Shown: in pieces, positions 8,370 to 18,746 of the stretch | How the letters are laid out: each line of letters opens with the position of its first letter | How positions within the stretch are numbered: the stretch's first letter is position 1 | Assembly: GCA_945957125.1 (NCBI GenBank) | Contig: CAMFJT010000031.1 | Location: forward strand, 1 to 34,247 | Origin: an uncultured Rhodospirillales bacterium | GTDB taxonomy: Bacteria; Pseudomonadota; Alphaproteobacteria; Reyranellales; Reyranellaceae | Reading direction: 5' to 3' | Length of the DNA stretch: 34,247 nt | Program-made: the position numbers and the translations under genes | Notes under the pieces: model-generated | Seen by the model: only the letters and a program-made list of their open reading frames with translations | Database searches by the model: none | Told to the model about the DNA's origin: nothing

Positions 8370-10064
8370 TCACCCGCCGATCTGCAACTTTGCCCAGGTG
8401 TCGCGCAGCTCGATCGTGCGGTTGAACACCAAGGTATCCGCGCCGCTCGCCGGGTCGGCGCAGAAATAGCCCAGCCGCTCGAACTGCACGGCCTCGCCCA
8501 CGGGCATCTCCGCCAACGACGGCTCCAGCAACGCGCCCGACAGGATCTCGAGCGAGCCTGGATTCAGGTCGGCGTCCAGATCGCCATCGGCTCCCGGGGC
8601 GGGACGGTTGAAGAGCGTGCTGTATAGACGGACCTCGGCGGGGCGAGCGTCCTGCCCCACCCAGTGCAGGGTGGCCTTCACCTTCCGGCCGTCCGGGGAA
8701 TTGCCGCCGCGGCTGGCGGGATCGTAGGTGCAGCGCAGCTCCACCACGGTGCCGTCCACATCCTTCACGACCTCGCGGCAGGTCACGAGATAGGCATAGC
8801 GCAACCGCACCTCTCGCCCCACCGCCATCCGGTAGAACTTGTTCGGCGGGTTCTCCATGAAGTCGTCGCGCTCGATGTAGATCTCCCTGCCGAAGCGAAG
8901 GGTGCGCGTGCCGGCGCCCGGATCGGACGGATGGTTGACGGCCTCCAGCTCTTCGACGTGGTTCTCGGGGAAATTCTCGATCACGAGCTTGAGAGGCTGC
9001 AGGACCGCCATGCGCCGCTGGGCCACCTGGTTGAGGCGGTCGCGGATGGCGTGATCGAACATGGCGATATCGACGACGCTGTTGGCCTTGGACATGCCGA
9101 TGCGCCGGACGAACTCGCGGACCGCCTCCGGCGGCACGCCACGACGGCGCAGTCCGGCCAGGGTCGGCATGCGCGGATCGTCCCAGCCGCTCACGATGCC
9201 GCGCCGCACCAGATCCGTCAGATATCGCTTGGACAGGACGGTGTATCCGATATTGAGGCGGGCGAACTCGGTCTGGCGGGGCCGCGACGGGACCGGCAGG
9301 TGGTCGAGGAACCAGTCGTAGAGAGGACGGTGATCCTCGAACTCCAGGGTGCACAGCGAGTGGGTGACGTGCTCGATGGCGTCGGACTGGCCATGGGCGA
9401 AATCGTAGGTCGGATAGATGCACCACTGCGTCCCGGTACGGGGGTGAGGGGCGTGCAGGATGCGATACAGGACGGGGTCCCGCAGGTTCATGTTGCCGGA
9501 AGCAAGGTCGATCCTGGCCCGCAGCACGCAGGCCCCGTTGGGAAACTTGCCGGCGCGCATGTCGCGAAACAGACCGAGATTGGTCTCCACCGAACGGTCG
9601 CGATCGGCCGACGCCCGGCCCGGTTCGGTCAGCGTGCCGCGCATCGCGCGCATCTCGTCGGGCGGCGTGTCGTCGACATAGGCGAGGCCGGCGCGAATGA
9701 GATGCTCCGCCCAGTCGTACAACGTCTGGAAATAGTCCGACGCATGATGCAGGTGTTCGCCCCAGTCGAAGCCCAGCCAGTGGACGTCGCGCTTGATGGC
9801 GTCGATGTATTCCTGCTCCTCCTTGACGGGATTGGTGTCGTCGAAGCGAAGGTGGCAGCGGCCGCCGAATTCGACGGCGAGCCCGAAGTTCAGGCAGATC
9901 GACTTCGCATGGCCGAGGTGCAGGTAGCCGTTCGGTTCCGGCGGAAAGCGCGTGACGATGCCCTGAACCACGCCGCGGGCGAGGTCGGCCTGGACCATGT
10001 CGCGGATGAAATCCCGATGCTCAACGGTCCCAGTTCCTTCCGGCATCGTCTTCTTGTCGTTCAT
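8370..10064 (-). CDS. glnS: Glutamine--tRNA ligase
   Basis: A 564-residue class I aminoacyl-tRNA synthetase that charges tRNA(Gln) directly. The HIGH-type motif is HLGH (residues 49-52) in PPEPNGYLHLGHAKS, and the KMSKS-type motif is LSKR in YTVLSKRYL. FDDTNPVKEEQEY and the C-terminal anticodon-binding barrel (VELRCTYDP to the end) complete the family pattern. Length is close to the E. coli enzyme. ATG 10064 is preceded by GGAGG 11 bases upstream; a GTG at 10082 overlaps that site and is less likely. A TATAAC box (10123-10118, minus strand) may be the -10 element; no good -35 is seen. Confidence 0.96.
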   Translation of the reverse strand: MNDKKTMPEGTGTVEHRDFIRDMVQADLARGVVQGIVTRFPPEPNGYLHLGHAKSICLNFGLAVEFGGRCHLRFDDTNPVKEEQEYIDAIKRDVHWLGFDWGEHLHHASDYFQTLYDWAEHLIRAGLAYVDDTPPDEMRAMRGTLTEPGRASADRDRSVETNLGLFRDMRAGKFPNGACVLRARIDLASGNMNLRDPVLYRILHAPHPRTGTQWCIYPTYDFAHGQSDAIEHVTHSLCTLEFEDHRPLYDWFLDHLPVPSRPRQTEFARLNIGYTVLSKRYLTDLVRRGIVSGWDDPRMPTLAGLRRRGVPPEAVREFVRRIGMSKANSVVDIAMFDHAIRDRLNQVAQRRMAVLQPLKLVIENFPENHVEELEAVNHPSDPGAGTRTLRFGREIYIERDDFMENPPNKFYRMAVGREVRLRYAYLVTCREVVKDVDGTVVELRCTYDPASRGGNSPDGRKVKATLHWVGQDARPAEVRLYSTLFNRPAPGADGDLDADLNPGSLEILSGALLEPSLAEMPVGEAVQFERLGYFCADPASGADTLVFNRTIELRDTWAKLQIGG

Positions 10065-10259
10065 CGAGCTGTCAACCTCCACACGGGCATCTACACGCGC
10101 AATCTGCGGCCGGGGCAGTTATAGCACTGCCGGCGCGCCCGGCCATGATACGGCCACCGCCATTGACCCGCTCCCTTTCAGCGAACGGCAGACTGCCTGC
10201 ACCCTGCGACTGGCGACGGCGCGCCCGACGCTGGATCTACCGTTTCACCCAATGCTGGC

Positions 10260-11531
10260 TCAAATCCGTGACGCACGCCCTGTGGCGCGCTGCACCCTCG
10301 GCGCGTCGGCTTCCGGACGGATAAACAGCAGCCCGATCGCGCCGCACCCGATCTGCAGCAGGCCGAGGATCAGGAAGCCCCGATCGTAACCCGCAAGCGG
10401 CGAGGCCGCCCATTGCAGCACGACGCCCATGACGAGCGGTGCGGCGACGCCACCCAGGGTCATGATCGAGTTGACGATGGCGAGCATGGCGGCGCGCTGT
10501 GGCTGCGGCGTCAGCTCGCTCACGATTATCGGCACCACGACGAATATCGTCCCACCCAGCGCACTCCCCGCGACCAGAAGCGCGATCTTCAGCCAGGCTG
10601 TGTCGGGGACGCCGACGAACAGCAGGAGGCCACCGCCGAGCATGATGGTGGCGCACGGAAATGCGCCGCGACTCACCCGACTGGAATGGCCGCGAGTCTT
10701 GAGCGCCTGCGAGATGGTGCCGCCTGCCAGCACGCCGACGGCCCCGGCCAGCCATGGCAGCACGCTCAGCGTGCCACCTACGGATTGGCTGAACCTCAGG
10801 CCTTCGACCAGGTAGGCGGTGAGCCAGGTCAGCAGCAGCGACAGTCCCCAGAAGGCGGAGAAGCCGACGACGCAGGTCGCGACGATCGTCGGCAGCAGCA
10901 GCAGCTCGCGATACGGCACGGGCTGCTGCTCGGCTCCGGCTGGCCCGTCGGTCAGGGTGCCTTCGCGGCCGAGCACGAGCCAGGCGATCGACCATGCCAG
11001 GCCGACGATGCCGAGGGCGGCGAAGGCCCAGTGCCAGGAGAAATGGACGATGATGGCGTTGAGCAACGGTACGGCCACGATGACCCCGAACGAGGAGCCT
11101 TGGGCGACCACCGCCGTCGGCAGGGCACGCAACGAGTCGGGAAACCACTTGTAGAGAGCGTGCATGGCGACCGGGTAAGCCGGCCCCTCGGCGACACCCA
11201 GCAGCACGCGGTTTGCGATCAGCATCCCGAACGTCACCGGGCCGAGCAGCGGAAGCTGCACTACGGTCCAGGCGATCGCCATGGCCAGCAGCATGCTTCG
11301 CGCCGGGCGACGATTGCTGGCGAAGCCCACCAGCACGGCTGAGAGCGGAAACAGCAGGTAGAACACGGAACCCAGCAGGCCGAACTGTTCCGGAGAGAGG
11401 CCGAGCTCGTCCATCATCGGCTTTGCCGCCAGGCCGAGCACTGCCTTGTCGGCGAAGTTGATGACCATGAGCAGGAAGATCAGCGCGGTCACGCCCCACG
11501 CGCCGGGTTGCGGCCGTTCATCCGTCGTCAC
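10260..11531 (-). CDS. MFS transporter, anion:cation symporter-like
   Basis: A 423-residue major facilitator with about twelve membrane segments. Early INFADKAVLGLAAKPMMDELGLS and the GVAEGPAYPVAMHALYKWFP stretch resemble the ACS family, which carries organic anions such as sugar acids and aromatic acids. The GTG start at 11531 is preferred because GGGGGGAG lies 9 bases upstream. An ATG at 11567 would add 12 residues but has no ribosome binding site. It lies alone on the minus strand, 195 bases upstream of glnS in transcription-reversed order. Substrate unknown. Confidence 0.85.
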   Translation of the reverse strand: MTTDERPQPGAWGVTALIFLLMVINFADKAVLGLAAKPMMDELGLSPEQFGLLGSVFYLLFPLSAVLVGFASNRRPARSMLLAMAIAWTVVQLPLLGPVTFGMLIANRVLLGVAEGPAYPVAMHALYKWFPDSLRALPTAVVAQGSSFGVIVAVPLLNAIIVHFSWHWAFAALGIVGLAWSIAWLVLGREGTLTDGPAGAEQQPVPYRELLLLPTIVATCVVGFSAFWGLSLLLTWLTAYLVEGLRFSQSVGGTLSVLPWLAGAVGVLAGGTISQALKTRGHSSRVSRGAFPCATIMLGGGLLLFVGVPDTAWLKIALLVAGSALGGTIFVVVPIIVSELTPQPQRAAMLAIVNSIMTLGGVAAPLVMGVVLQWAASPLAGYDRGFLILGLLQIGCGAIGLLFIRPEADAPRVQRATGRASRI

Positions 11532-11567
11532 GCCGATCAGCTCCCCCCAACTTGCGTCAGGGACCAT

Positions 11568-12139
11568 AGCATTTCGCGGAGTGCGGAAACCTGCGATCTG
11601 GGAAGCGCCAAGAGCGAATCTTGATGGCGGCGCCAGTGATTCAGGCGGCGGCGTTGGGCTGAGGGTCGATGGTGGCGTCCTCGATCCCGTCGGCGGACTG
11701 GGCGCCGAGCGCGGCCTGAACGAGGGCCGGTTCCGCATCGAAACGGTAGAGCGGTGCTGGCGTCGCGGGGCGCGATTGCCATCGGAGCGTCGATGGCGCC
11801 ACGACCGATGCTCAGGGCGTTGGCGGAAAGGAGGAAAAGATCGGCGACCACGCCCAACGTGGAAGATGGACCGGGCCGTGCTCGAAAGGCATCTCTGCTC
11901 GAGCAGGACGACGAGTGGGCTCCCAGCGTCGCCGCCCGATCGATCCGGCTCTTGCTTGGAAAACGTCAAGCCACCGCAGGCTCATACACCACGAAATGAG
12001 ACACGATCGGGCCCGAGGGATAGCCTCTGGTGCCTACAGGAGCCGACAAGGGTCAAAGGGTGCAGCGCGAAGAGCCTGCGCATATTAGGCGTCTGAGGCC
12101 TTCCGCCCTGGCGGTGGAGACTATTGGCTCAAGAGGCAG
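11568..12139. other. Gene-poor stretch, possible decayed coding remnant
   Basis: About 570 bases between the MFS gene and tRNA-Ser without a convincing gene. Open frames on both strands are Arg/Pro/Ser-rich shadows without domains. On the minus strand near 11760-11640 one short frame reads LYRFDAEPALVQAALG... and ends in PNAAA followed by a stop. It looks more protein-like than its neighbours but is cut off by an in-frame TGA upstream. It may be the tail of a decayed gene. No repeat, IS end or regulatory motif was recognised. Confidence 0.35.
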
Positions 12140-12229
<90 letters not shown>

Positions 12230-12310
12230 GAGCGCCCGCTTATAGGGGGCTCGCTTCCGGCGGGCAACACCGTTGACTCGGAAGGCGTCCTGCGTATATT
12301 CCGCGCTCCT

Positions 12311-12332
12311 TCGGCGGGTCTTCAGGCCCGCC
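12311..12332 (+). promoter_or_regulatory. Hairpin in the rplU leader
   Basis: CGGCGGG (12311-12317) and CCCGCCG (12326-12332) form a perfect 7-base stem with an 8-base loop, followed by TGTTCTTTCG. It lies about 100 bases upstream of the rplU start in a 200-base leader. Ribosomal protein L21 operons often carry autoregulatory leader structures. Whether this hairpin is one, or part of an attenuator, is inference. The rest of 12230-12431 shows no further clear element. Confidence 0.4.
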
Positions 12333-12431
12333 GTGTTCTTTCGTGCCTTGCGGCATTTGGGCCAAGGATGTCACCGACCCCCAAGGGGTGGTGGATCGGG
12401 TCCGGGCCGCGGGCTTCAGTCGGGTGCTGTC

Positions 12432-12731
12432 ATGATCGCCGTTATCCGCACGGGTGGAAAGCAATACACCGTCGCCGCCGAAGAGACCCACACCATCGAG
12501 CGTGTCGAGGGCGAGGCGGGCTCGACCGTCGAGTTCACCGACGTGCTGATGGTCGGCGACAAGGTCGGTGCGCCGACCGTCGCGGGCGCCAAGGTGGTGG
12601 CCTCGATCGTCAAGCAGGCGCGCGGGCCGCACCTGATCGTCTTCAAGAAGCGGCGGCGCCAGAACTCGCGGCGCAAGAACGGCCATCGTCAGGACCTGAC
12701 GGTGGTCAAGATCGAACAGATCGTCGCCTGA
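12432..12731 (+). CDS. rplU: 50S ribosomal protein L21
   Basis: A 99-residue L21, with the conserved start [14 protein letters not shown] and the C-terminal [16 protein letters not shown] stretch that contacts 23S rRNA. It binds 23S rRNA early in assembly of the large subunit. The start is fixed by the family's conserved first residues; only a weak GGGTG precedes it. It is followed after 22 bases by rpmA, the standard bacterial pairing. The long leader with a hairpin may serve autoregulation. Confidence 0.97.
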   Translation: MIAVIRTGGKQYTVAAEETHTIERVEGEAGSTVEFTDVLMVGDKVGAPTVAGAKVVASIVKQARGPHLIVFKKRRRQNSRRKNGHRQDLTVVKIEQIVA

Positions 12732-12753
12732 ACCAGAGCGACCGGAGAGTACG

Positions 12754-15225
<2,472 letters not shown>

Positions 15226-15241
15226 CGAACGGGAGCGGGTC

Positions 15242-16588
15242 ATGAACGTGAGCGACGACTCATTGCTGGGACCGCGCCACTCCGTGGCGCCTCATGATCA
15301 TGAGCGCCACGGAGTGGCGCGGTCCCAGCCGGAAGACGCCGCGGCGATTGTCGCTGCGCTGGGCCAGCGCGCAAAGGCTGCAGCCGCGGCGCTGCGCAAT
15401 GCGGGCACCGATGCCAAGAACGAAGCGTTGACCGAGGCCGCCCGGCTGATCCGCGCCGGCAAGGCCGGGATCCTTGCCGCCAATGCCCGCGATATCGAGG
15501 CGGCCAAGGCCGCCGGCATGAGTGCGGCGCTGCAGGACCGCCTGCTGCTGAACGACGCGCGGATCGAGGCGATGGCCAAGGGCCTCGACGAGATCGCCGC
15601 GCTGCCCGATCCGGTCGGCGCCGAGATCGAGCGCTGGCAGCGGCCGAACGGCCTCGAGATCAGCCGCGTGCGCGTGCCGATTGGCGTTATCGGCGTGATC
15701 TACGAGGCGCGCCCCAACGTGACGGCGGACGCGGGCGCCCTGTGCATCAAGTCGGGCAATGTCGTGGTGCTGCGCGGCGGCTCGGACAGCTTCCATTCCT
15801 CGCGCGCCATCGTCGAGCTGCTGCGCCGCGCGCTGGCGAGCGCCGGCCTGCCCGAGGACTGCGTCGCGCTGGTGCCGACGACCGACCGTGCGGCCGTGGG
15901 CGAGCTGCTCAAGGCGATGGACTGGCTCGACCTGATCGTGCCGCGCGGCGGCCGTTCGCTGATCGACCGCGTCACCGCCGAAAGCCGCGTCCCCGTCCTG
16001 CGGCACTATGACGGCATCTGCCACGTCTATGTCGATCGCGATGCCGACATCGCGATGGCGCGCGACGTCGTGGCCAATGCGAAGATGCGTCGCGTCAGCG
16101 TGTGCGGCGCCGCCGAGACGCTTCTGATCGATCGTGCCGCGCTCGACACCCACCTGCCGCCGGTGCTTGCCAAGCTGCACGCGCTGGGCTGCGAAGTGCG
16201 CGGCGACGCGGAGGTTCAGAAGCGCGATCCGCAGGCGCTGGCCGCCAGCGAGAAGGACTGGCGCACCGAGTATCTCGAGCCGATCATCTCGGTCGCCACC
16301 GTCGACGGCGTCGAGGGAGCGATCCGCCACATCGCCACCTACGGTAGCCAGCACACGGAATCGATTGTCACGGCCAACGCCGCCACGGCCGATCGCTTCC
16401 TGCGCGAGGTCGACAGCGCCATCGTGATGCACAATGCCAGCACACAGTTCGCCGACGGCGGCGAGTTCGGGCTGGGCGCCGAGATCGGCATCTCGACCAA
16501 CCGCATGCATGCGCGCGGGCCGGTCGGGCTGGTCGAGCTCACGACCTACAAGAACATCGTGCGCGGCACGGGCACGCTGCGGCCGTGA
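15242..16588 (+). CDS. proA: Gamma-glutamyl phosphate reductase with palindrome-encoded N-terminal insertion
   Basis: A 448-residue aldehyde-dehydrogenase-fold enzyme that reduces glutamyl 5-phosphate to the semialdehyde with NADPH. Landmarks are GVIGVIYEARPNVTADA, catalytic Cys288 in RVSVCGAAETLL, and FGLGAEIGISTNRMHARGPVG. It is about 20-25 residues longer than usual at the N-terminus. Residues 8-29 are encoded by a 65-base palindrome shared with 32972-33036; the conserved protein resumes at DAAAIVAALGQRAKAAA. ATG 15242 has a good GGGAG site six bases upstream. In-frame GTGs inside the palindrome (15284, 15314) are weaker alternatives, and no ATG, GTG or TTG start follows it before the conserved region. 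Confidence 0.94.
   Translation: MNVSDDSLLGPRHSVAPHDHERHGVARSQPEDAAAIVAALGQRAKAAAAALRNAGTDAKNEALTEAARLIRAGKAGILAANARDIEAAKAAGMSAALQDRLLLNDARIEAMAKGLDEIAALPDPVGAEIERWQRPNGLEISRVRVPIGVIGVIYEARPNVTADAGALCIKSGNVVVLRGGSDSFHSSRAIVELLRRALASAGLPEDCVALVPTTDRAAVGELLKAMDWLDLIVPRGGRSLIDRVTAESRVPVLRHYDGICHVYVDRDADIAMARDVVANAKMRRVSVCGAAETLLIDRAALDTHLPPVLAKLHALGCEVRGDAEVQKRDPQALAASEKDWRTEYLEPIISVATVDGVEGAIRHIATYGSQHTESIVTANAATADRFLREVDSAIVMHNASTQFADGGEFGLGAEIGISTNRMHARGPVGLVELTTYKNIVRGTGTLRP
15265..15329. repeat. 65-base palindromic repeat, copy 1, inside proA
   Basis: Two 26-base arms (15265-15290 and 15304-15329) are perfect reverse complements, separated by 13 bases. The centre CTCATGATCATGAG (15291-15304) is itself palindromic, so nearly the whole element pairs with one bulged base. 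Each arm also holds a smaller hairpin: GCGCCAC-TCC-GTGGCGC in the left and GCGCCAC-GGA-GTGGCGC in the right. It can therefore fold as one long stem or as two short hairpins, as in REP pairs. The right arm is identical to that of the copy at 32972-33036; the left arm differs at one base. Confidence 0.95.
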
Positions 16589-17628
16589 CCTCGGCCCGTC
16601 ATCCGATGCCGGGCGTGCCGGGCGATATGCGTCGCCGCGTCGGCCTGCTCGGCGGCTCGTTCAACCCCGCGCACGCGGGCCATCGGCACGTCTCCCTGGA
16701 GGCGCTCCGGCGACTCGGCCTCGACGAGGTCTGGTGGCTGGTCTCGCCGCAGAATCCGCTCAAGAGCGACGACGGCATGGAGCCGCTGGTGACGCGGGTC
16801 GCGCGTGCCCGGCAGGTCGCACACCATCCCCGCATCCGTGTCGAGGCGCCCGAGGTGCTGCTCGGCACGCGCTATACGCTCGATACCGTGCGGGCGCTCA
16901 AGCGCCTCTACCCGCAGGCCCATTTCGTCTGGCTCATGGGCGCCGACATCCTGCCCCAGCTCGTGCGCTGGCGAGGCTGGCGCGAGCTCTTCGAGGAGAT
17001 CGCGATTGCCGCTTTCGCCCGGCCGGGCTGGAGCTATGCTGCGCTCCAGTCGGCAGCCCCGCGCGCCTTTGCCCGTTACAGGCTGGACGCGGACCGGGCA
17101 CGCCGGCTCGCGACCGCCGAGACGCCGGCTTGGTGCTTCGTCCCGAGCCGGCTCGACGATCATTCGGCCACGGCGATCCGCGCCGCGCGCCCCAAGAGGA
17201 CCAGAGCGAAAGGAAAGACCATCCCCGACCAGACCCACACCCTTCCCGATCGGAGCAAGGAAATCGGCGAGCAGCTCGCGCTGGTGCGCCGCTCGCTCGA
17301 CGACGACAAGGCCGAGAACGTCGTCGTCATCGACCTCGCCGGCAAGTCGGCCTTCGCCGACCACATGGTGATCGCTTCGGGCCGCTCGAATCGCCAGGTC
17401 GTGGCCATTGCCGACCATCTGGCGGAGCGACTGAAGCAGGCCCGCTATCCCGTCATCTCGGTCGAAGGCAAGGAAGTCGGCGACTGGGTGCTGGTCGACA
17501 GCGGCGACATCGTCGTCCACATCTTCCGGCCCGAGCCGCGTGCCTTCTATGCGCTGGAAAAGATGTGGGCGATCGAGAACGAGGCAGCGCCCAAGCCCGC
17601 GAAGGCCACCCGGCGCAAGCGCGCTTGA
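16585..17628 (+). CDS. nadD-rsfS: Nicotinate-nucleotide adenylyltransferase and ribosomal silencing factor in one reading frame
   Basis: One uninterrupted 347-residue frame carries two usually separate proteins. Residues about 18-205 are NadD: GGSFNPAHAGH (23-33) is the nucleotidyltransferase motif, WLMGADIL and SATAIRAA near 195-205 complete it. It adenylates nicotinate mononucleotide in NAD synthesis. Residues about 225-335 are RsfS: SLDDDKAENVVVIDLAGKSAFADHMVIASG, GDWVLVDSGDIVVHIF and YALEKMW; RsfS binds L14 and blocks subunit joining in starvation. No stop separates them. The GTG start overlaps the proA stop in GTGA; ATG 16627 is an alternative. Whether a fused protein or two products are made is open. 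Confidence 0.88.
   Translation: MTSARHPMPGVPGDMRRRVGLLGGSFNPAHAGHRHVSLEALRRLGLDEVWWLVSPQNPLKSDDGMEPLVTRVARARQVAHHPRIRVEAPEVLLGTRYTLDTVRALKRLYPQAHFVWLMGADILPQLVRWRGWRELFEEIAIAAFARPGWSYAALQSAAPRAFARYRLDADRARRLATAETPAWCFVPSRLDDHSATAIRAARPKRTRAKGKTIPDQTHTLPDRSKEIGEQLALVRRSLDDDKAENVVVIDLAGKSAFADHMVIASGRSNRQVVAIADHLAERLKQARYPVISVEGKEVGDWVLVDSGDIVVHIFRPEPRAFYALEKMWAIENEAAPKPAKATRRKRA
17221..17628 (+). other. rsfS: RsfS segment and possible internal start
   Basis: An AAAGGAAAG stretch lies just before the codons ACC-ATC-CCC-GAC, in the same frame as NadD. ATC at 17221 sits where an ATG start for rsfS would be expected, leaving a normal RsfS N-terminal helix (SKEIGEQLALVRRSLDDD). A GTG at 17284 would also give a shortened, 114-residue RsfS but would cut that helix and has no good binding site. 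Separate translation from ATC, from GTG, or only as part of the fusion are all possible. Confidence 0.5.
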
Positions 17629-18083
17629 AGCTGACGATCGCCTGCATCGGGCGCGCCGGGCGCGGTCCCGAGCGGGATCTCTACGAGCACTATGCCGGCC
17701 GCATCCGCTGGCCGCTTACGCTGCGCGAGCTCGAGGAACGGAAGAAGCTGCCACCTGCCGAGCTGATCCGCCGGGAAGGCGATCTGTTGCTCGAAGCCGT
17801 CCCCGACAGGTCGGTGCTGGTCGCCCTCGACCGCCGCGGCAAGGAGATGGCGAGCGAGGCCTTTGCCGCCCGGCTCGGGCGCTGGCGCGACGATGGGGTG
17901 GCCGACATCGCTTTCCTGATCGGCGGCGCCGACGGCCACGGCGAACCCCTCCTGTCGAAGGCGTCCCTGATCCTGTCGTTCGGCGCCATGACCTGGCCTC
18001 ACCTGCTCGCCCGGGTCCTGCTCGCCGAGCAGCTCTACCGCGCCCAGCAGCTACTGGCCGGCCATCCGTACCATCGGGCGTGA
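17625..18083 (+). CDS. rlmH: 23S rRNA (pseudouridine-1915-N3)-methyltransferase RlmH
   Basis: A 152-residue SPOUT methyltransferase acting on helix 69 of 23S rRNA with SAM. The knot-forming C-terminal half is clear: VALDRRGKEMASEAFA, FLIGGADGHG (SAM loop) and the signature run from MTWPHLLARVLLAEQLYRA to GHPYHRA. Length is normal. The start is TTG 17625, overlapping the upstream stop in TTGA, and gives the expected KLTIACIGR first strand. Its stop lies only 2 bases from the end of the convergent DUF2442 gene, leaving no room for a terminator between them. Confidence 0.95.
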   Translation: MKLTIACIGRAGRGPERDLYEHYAGRIRWPLTLRELEERKKLPPAELIRREGDLLLEAVPDRSVLVALDRRGKEMASEAFAARLGRWRDDGVADIAFLIGGADGHGEPLLSKASLILSFGAMTWPHLLARVLLAEQLYRAQQLLAGHPYHRA

Positions 18084-18085
18084 TC

Positions 18086-18394
18086 TTACTCGGCGGCAAC
18101 CGGATGGTCGCGTTCCAGATCTTCGGGATGCGCCCGGTACCACAGGCCTTGAGCGCTGAAATCGATGCCGCCGACCTCGTCGGCGGCGACAGGCGTGGAG
18201 GGCCAGCCCAAGCTATAACCTTCCGAATCGACAGTGAATCCCGTGGCGAAGAAAGTGGCGTCCGCCAAGGCAGTCATCACACCACCCCGGGCAATGATTG
18301 GCTTGAAATCGATGACGTCGGCGCTGCCATCCTGCCAGTCGATCTGGAGGAGAAAGTTCGGCTCGGCCGTCGCTTTGGCGATTCGCGGCATCAT
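18086..18394 (-). CDS. DUF2442 family protein
   Basis: A 102-residue small protein with LLQIDWQDGSADVIDFKPII near the N-terminus and VDSEGYSLGWPS in the middle, a pattern I recognise as DUF2442. Molecular function is not established. It is the second gene of a pair: its ATG (18394) overlaps the end of the DUF4160 gene by four bases, indicating translational coupling. Such pairs are common in mobile or accessory regions and have been suggested to be toxin-antitoxin-like, but I know of no proof. Confidence 0.82.
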   Translation of the reverse strand: MMPRIAKATAEPNFLLQIDWQDGSADVIDFKPIIARGGVMTALADATFFATGFTVDSEGYSLGWPSTPVAADEVGGIDFSAQGLWYRAHPEDLERDHPVAAE

Positions 18395-18657
18395 GATTCG
18401 CCCTCGACCTTCTTAAGCGGTTGAGCCCGGCGGGCTCTATCCCAATTCTCCATCAACGCCTCCCGATGGCGCAAGCACCACGTCCGAAGGGTTCGCATGT
18501 CCCTGGCTGTCACTCGCCCGTTCGAATCGATCAACGACCCGTCCCGAATGAGGATTCGTGCGGCGAAGTTGGCCGCCCGGACATGGAAGTGAGGCGGCTC
18601 GTGGTCTTCGTAATAGAGGATGATGGCCATTCCAAAGACCCAGGCGACGGTCGGCAT
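18391..18657 (-). CDS. DUF4160 family protein
   Basis: An 88-residue protein with the family hallmark HEPPHFHVR (residues 19-27) after the strand AIILYYED, followed by ARILIRDGSLI. The histidine-rich motif could bind metal or form an active site; no activity is established. It is the first gene of the DUF4160-DUF2442 pair. ATG 18657 has no ribosome binding site, and a likely -10 box ends seven bases upstream, so the transcript may be leaderless. The pair sits as an inversely oriented island between rlmH and a secreted-protein gene. Confidence 0.85.
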   Translation of the reverse strand: MPTVAWVFGMAIILYYEDHEPPHFHVRAANFAARILIRDGSLIDSNGRVTARDMRTLRTWCLRHREALMENWDRARRAQPLKKVEGES

Positions 18658-18663
18658 GGCGGC

Positions 18664-18693
18664 AATCTACCGGAATGCCTGCCGCGATCGCAA
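18664..18693 (-). promoter_or_regulatory. Probable promoter of the DUF4160-DUF2442 pair
   Basis: On the minus strand TTGCGA (18693-18688) and TAGATT (18669-18664) are separated by 18 bases. The expected transcription start coincides with the A of the DUF4160 ATG at 18657, giving a leaderless mRNA. Based on motif resemblance only. Confidence 0.4.
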
Positions 18694-18746
18694 AAAGCGT
18701 CGATTTTGCCTCTGTATTGACGAAAAACCGGGGCTACATTGGCGCC

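Noticed and set aside
8664..10124. A 486-codon plus-strand frame over glnS
   Set aside because: Antisense to an unmistakable GlnRS; no start signals or recognisable protein.
11532..11567. Longer MFS start at ATG 11567
   Set aside because: No ribosome binding site there, whereas GGGGGGAG sits correctly before GTG 11531.
11446..12096. A 216-codon plus-strand frame between the MFS gene and tRNA-Ser
   Set aside because: Begins inside the MFS gene, has no recognisable domain and mixed composition; treated as gene-poor sequence.
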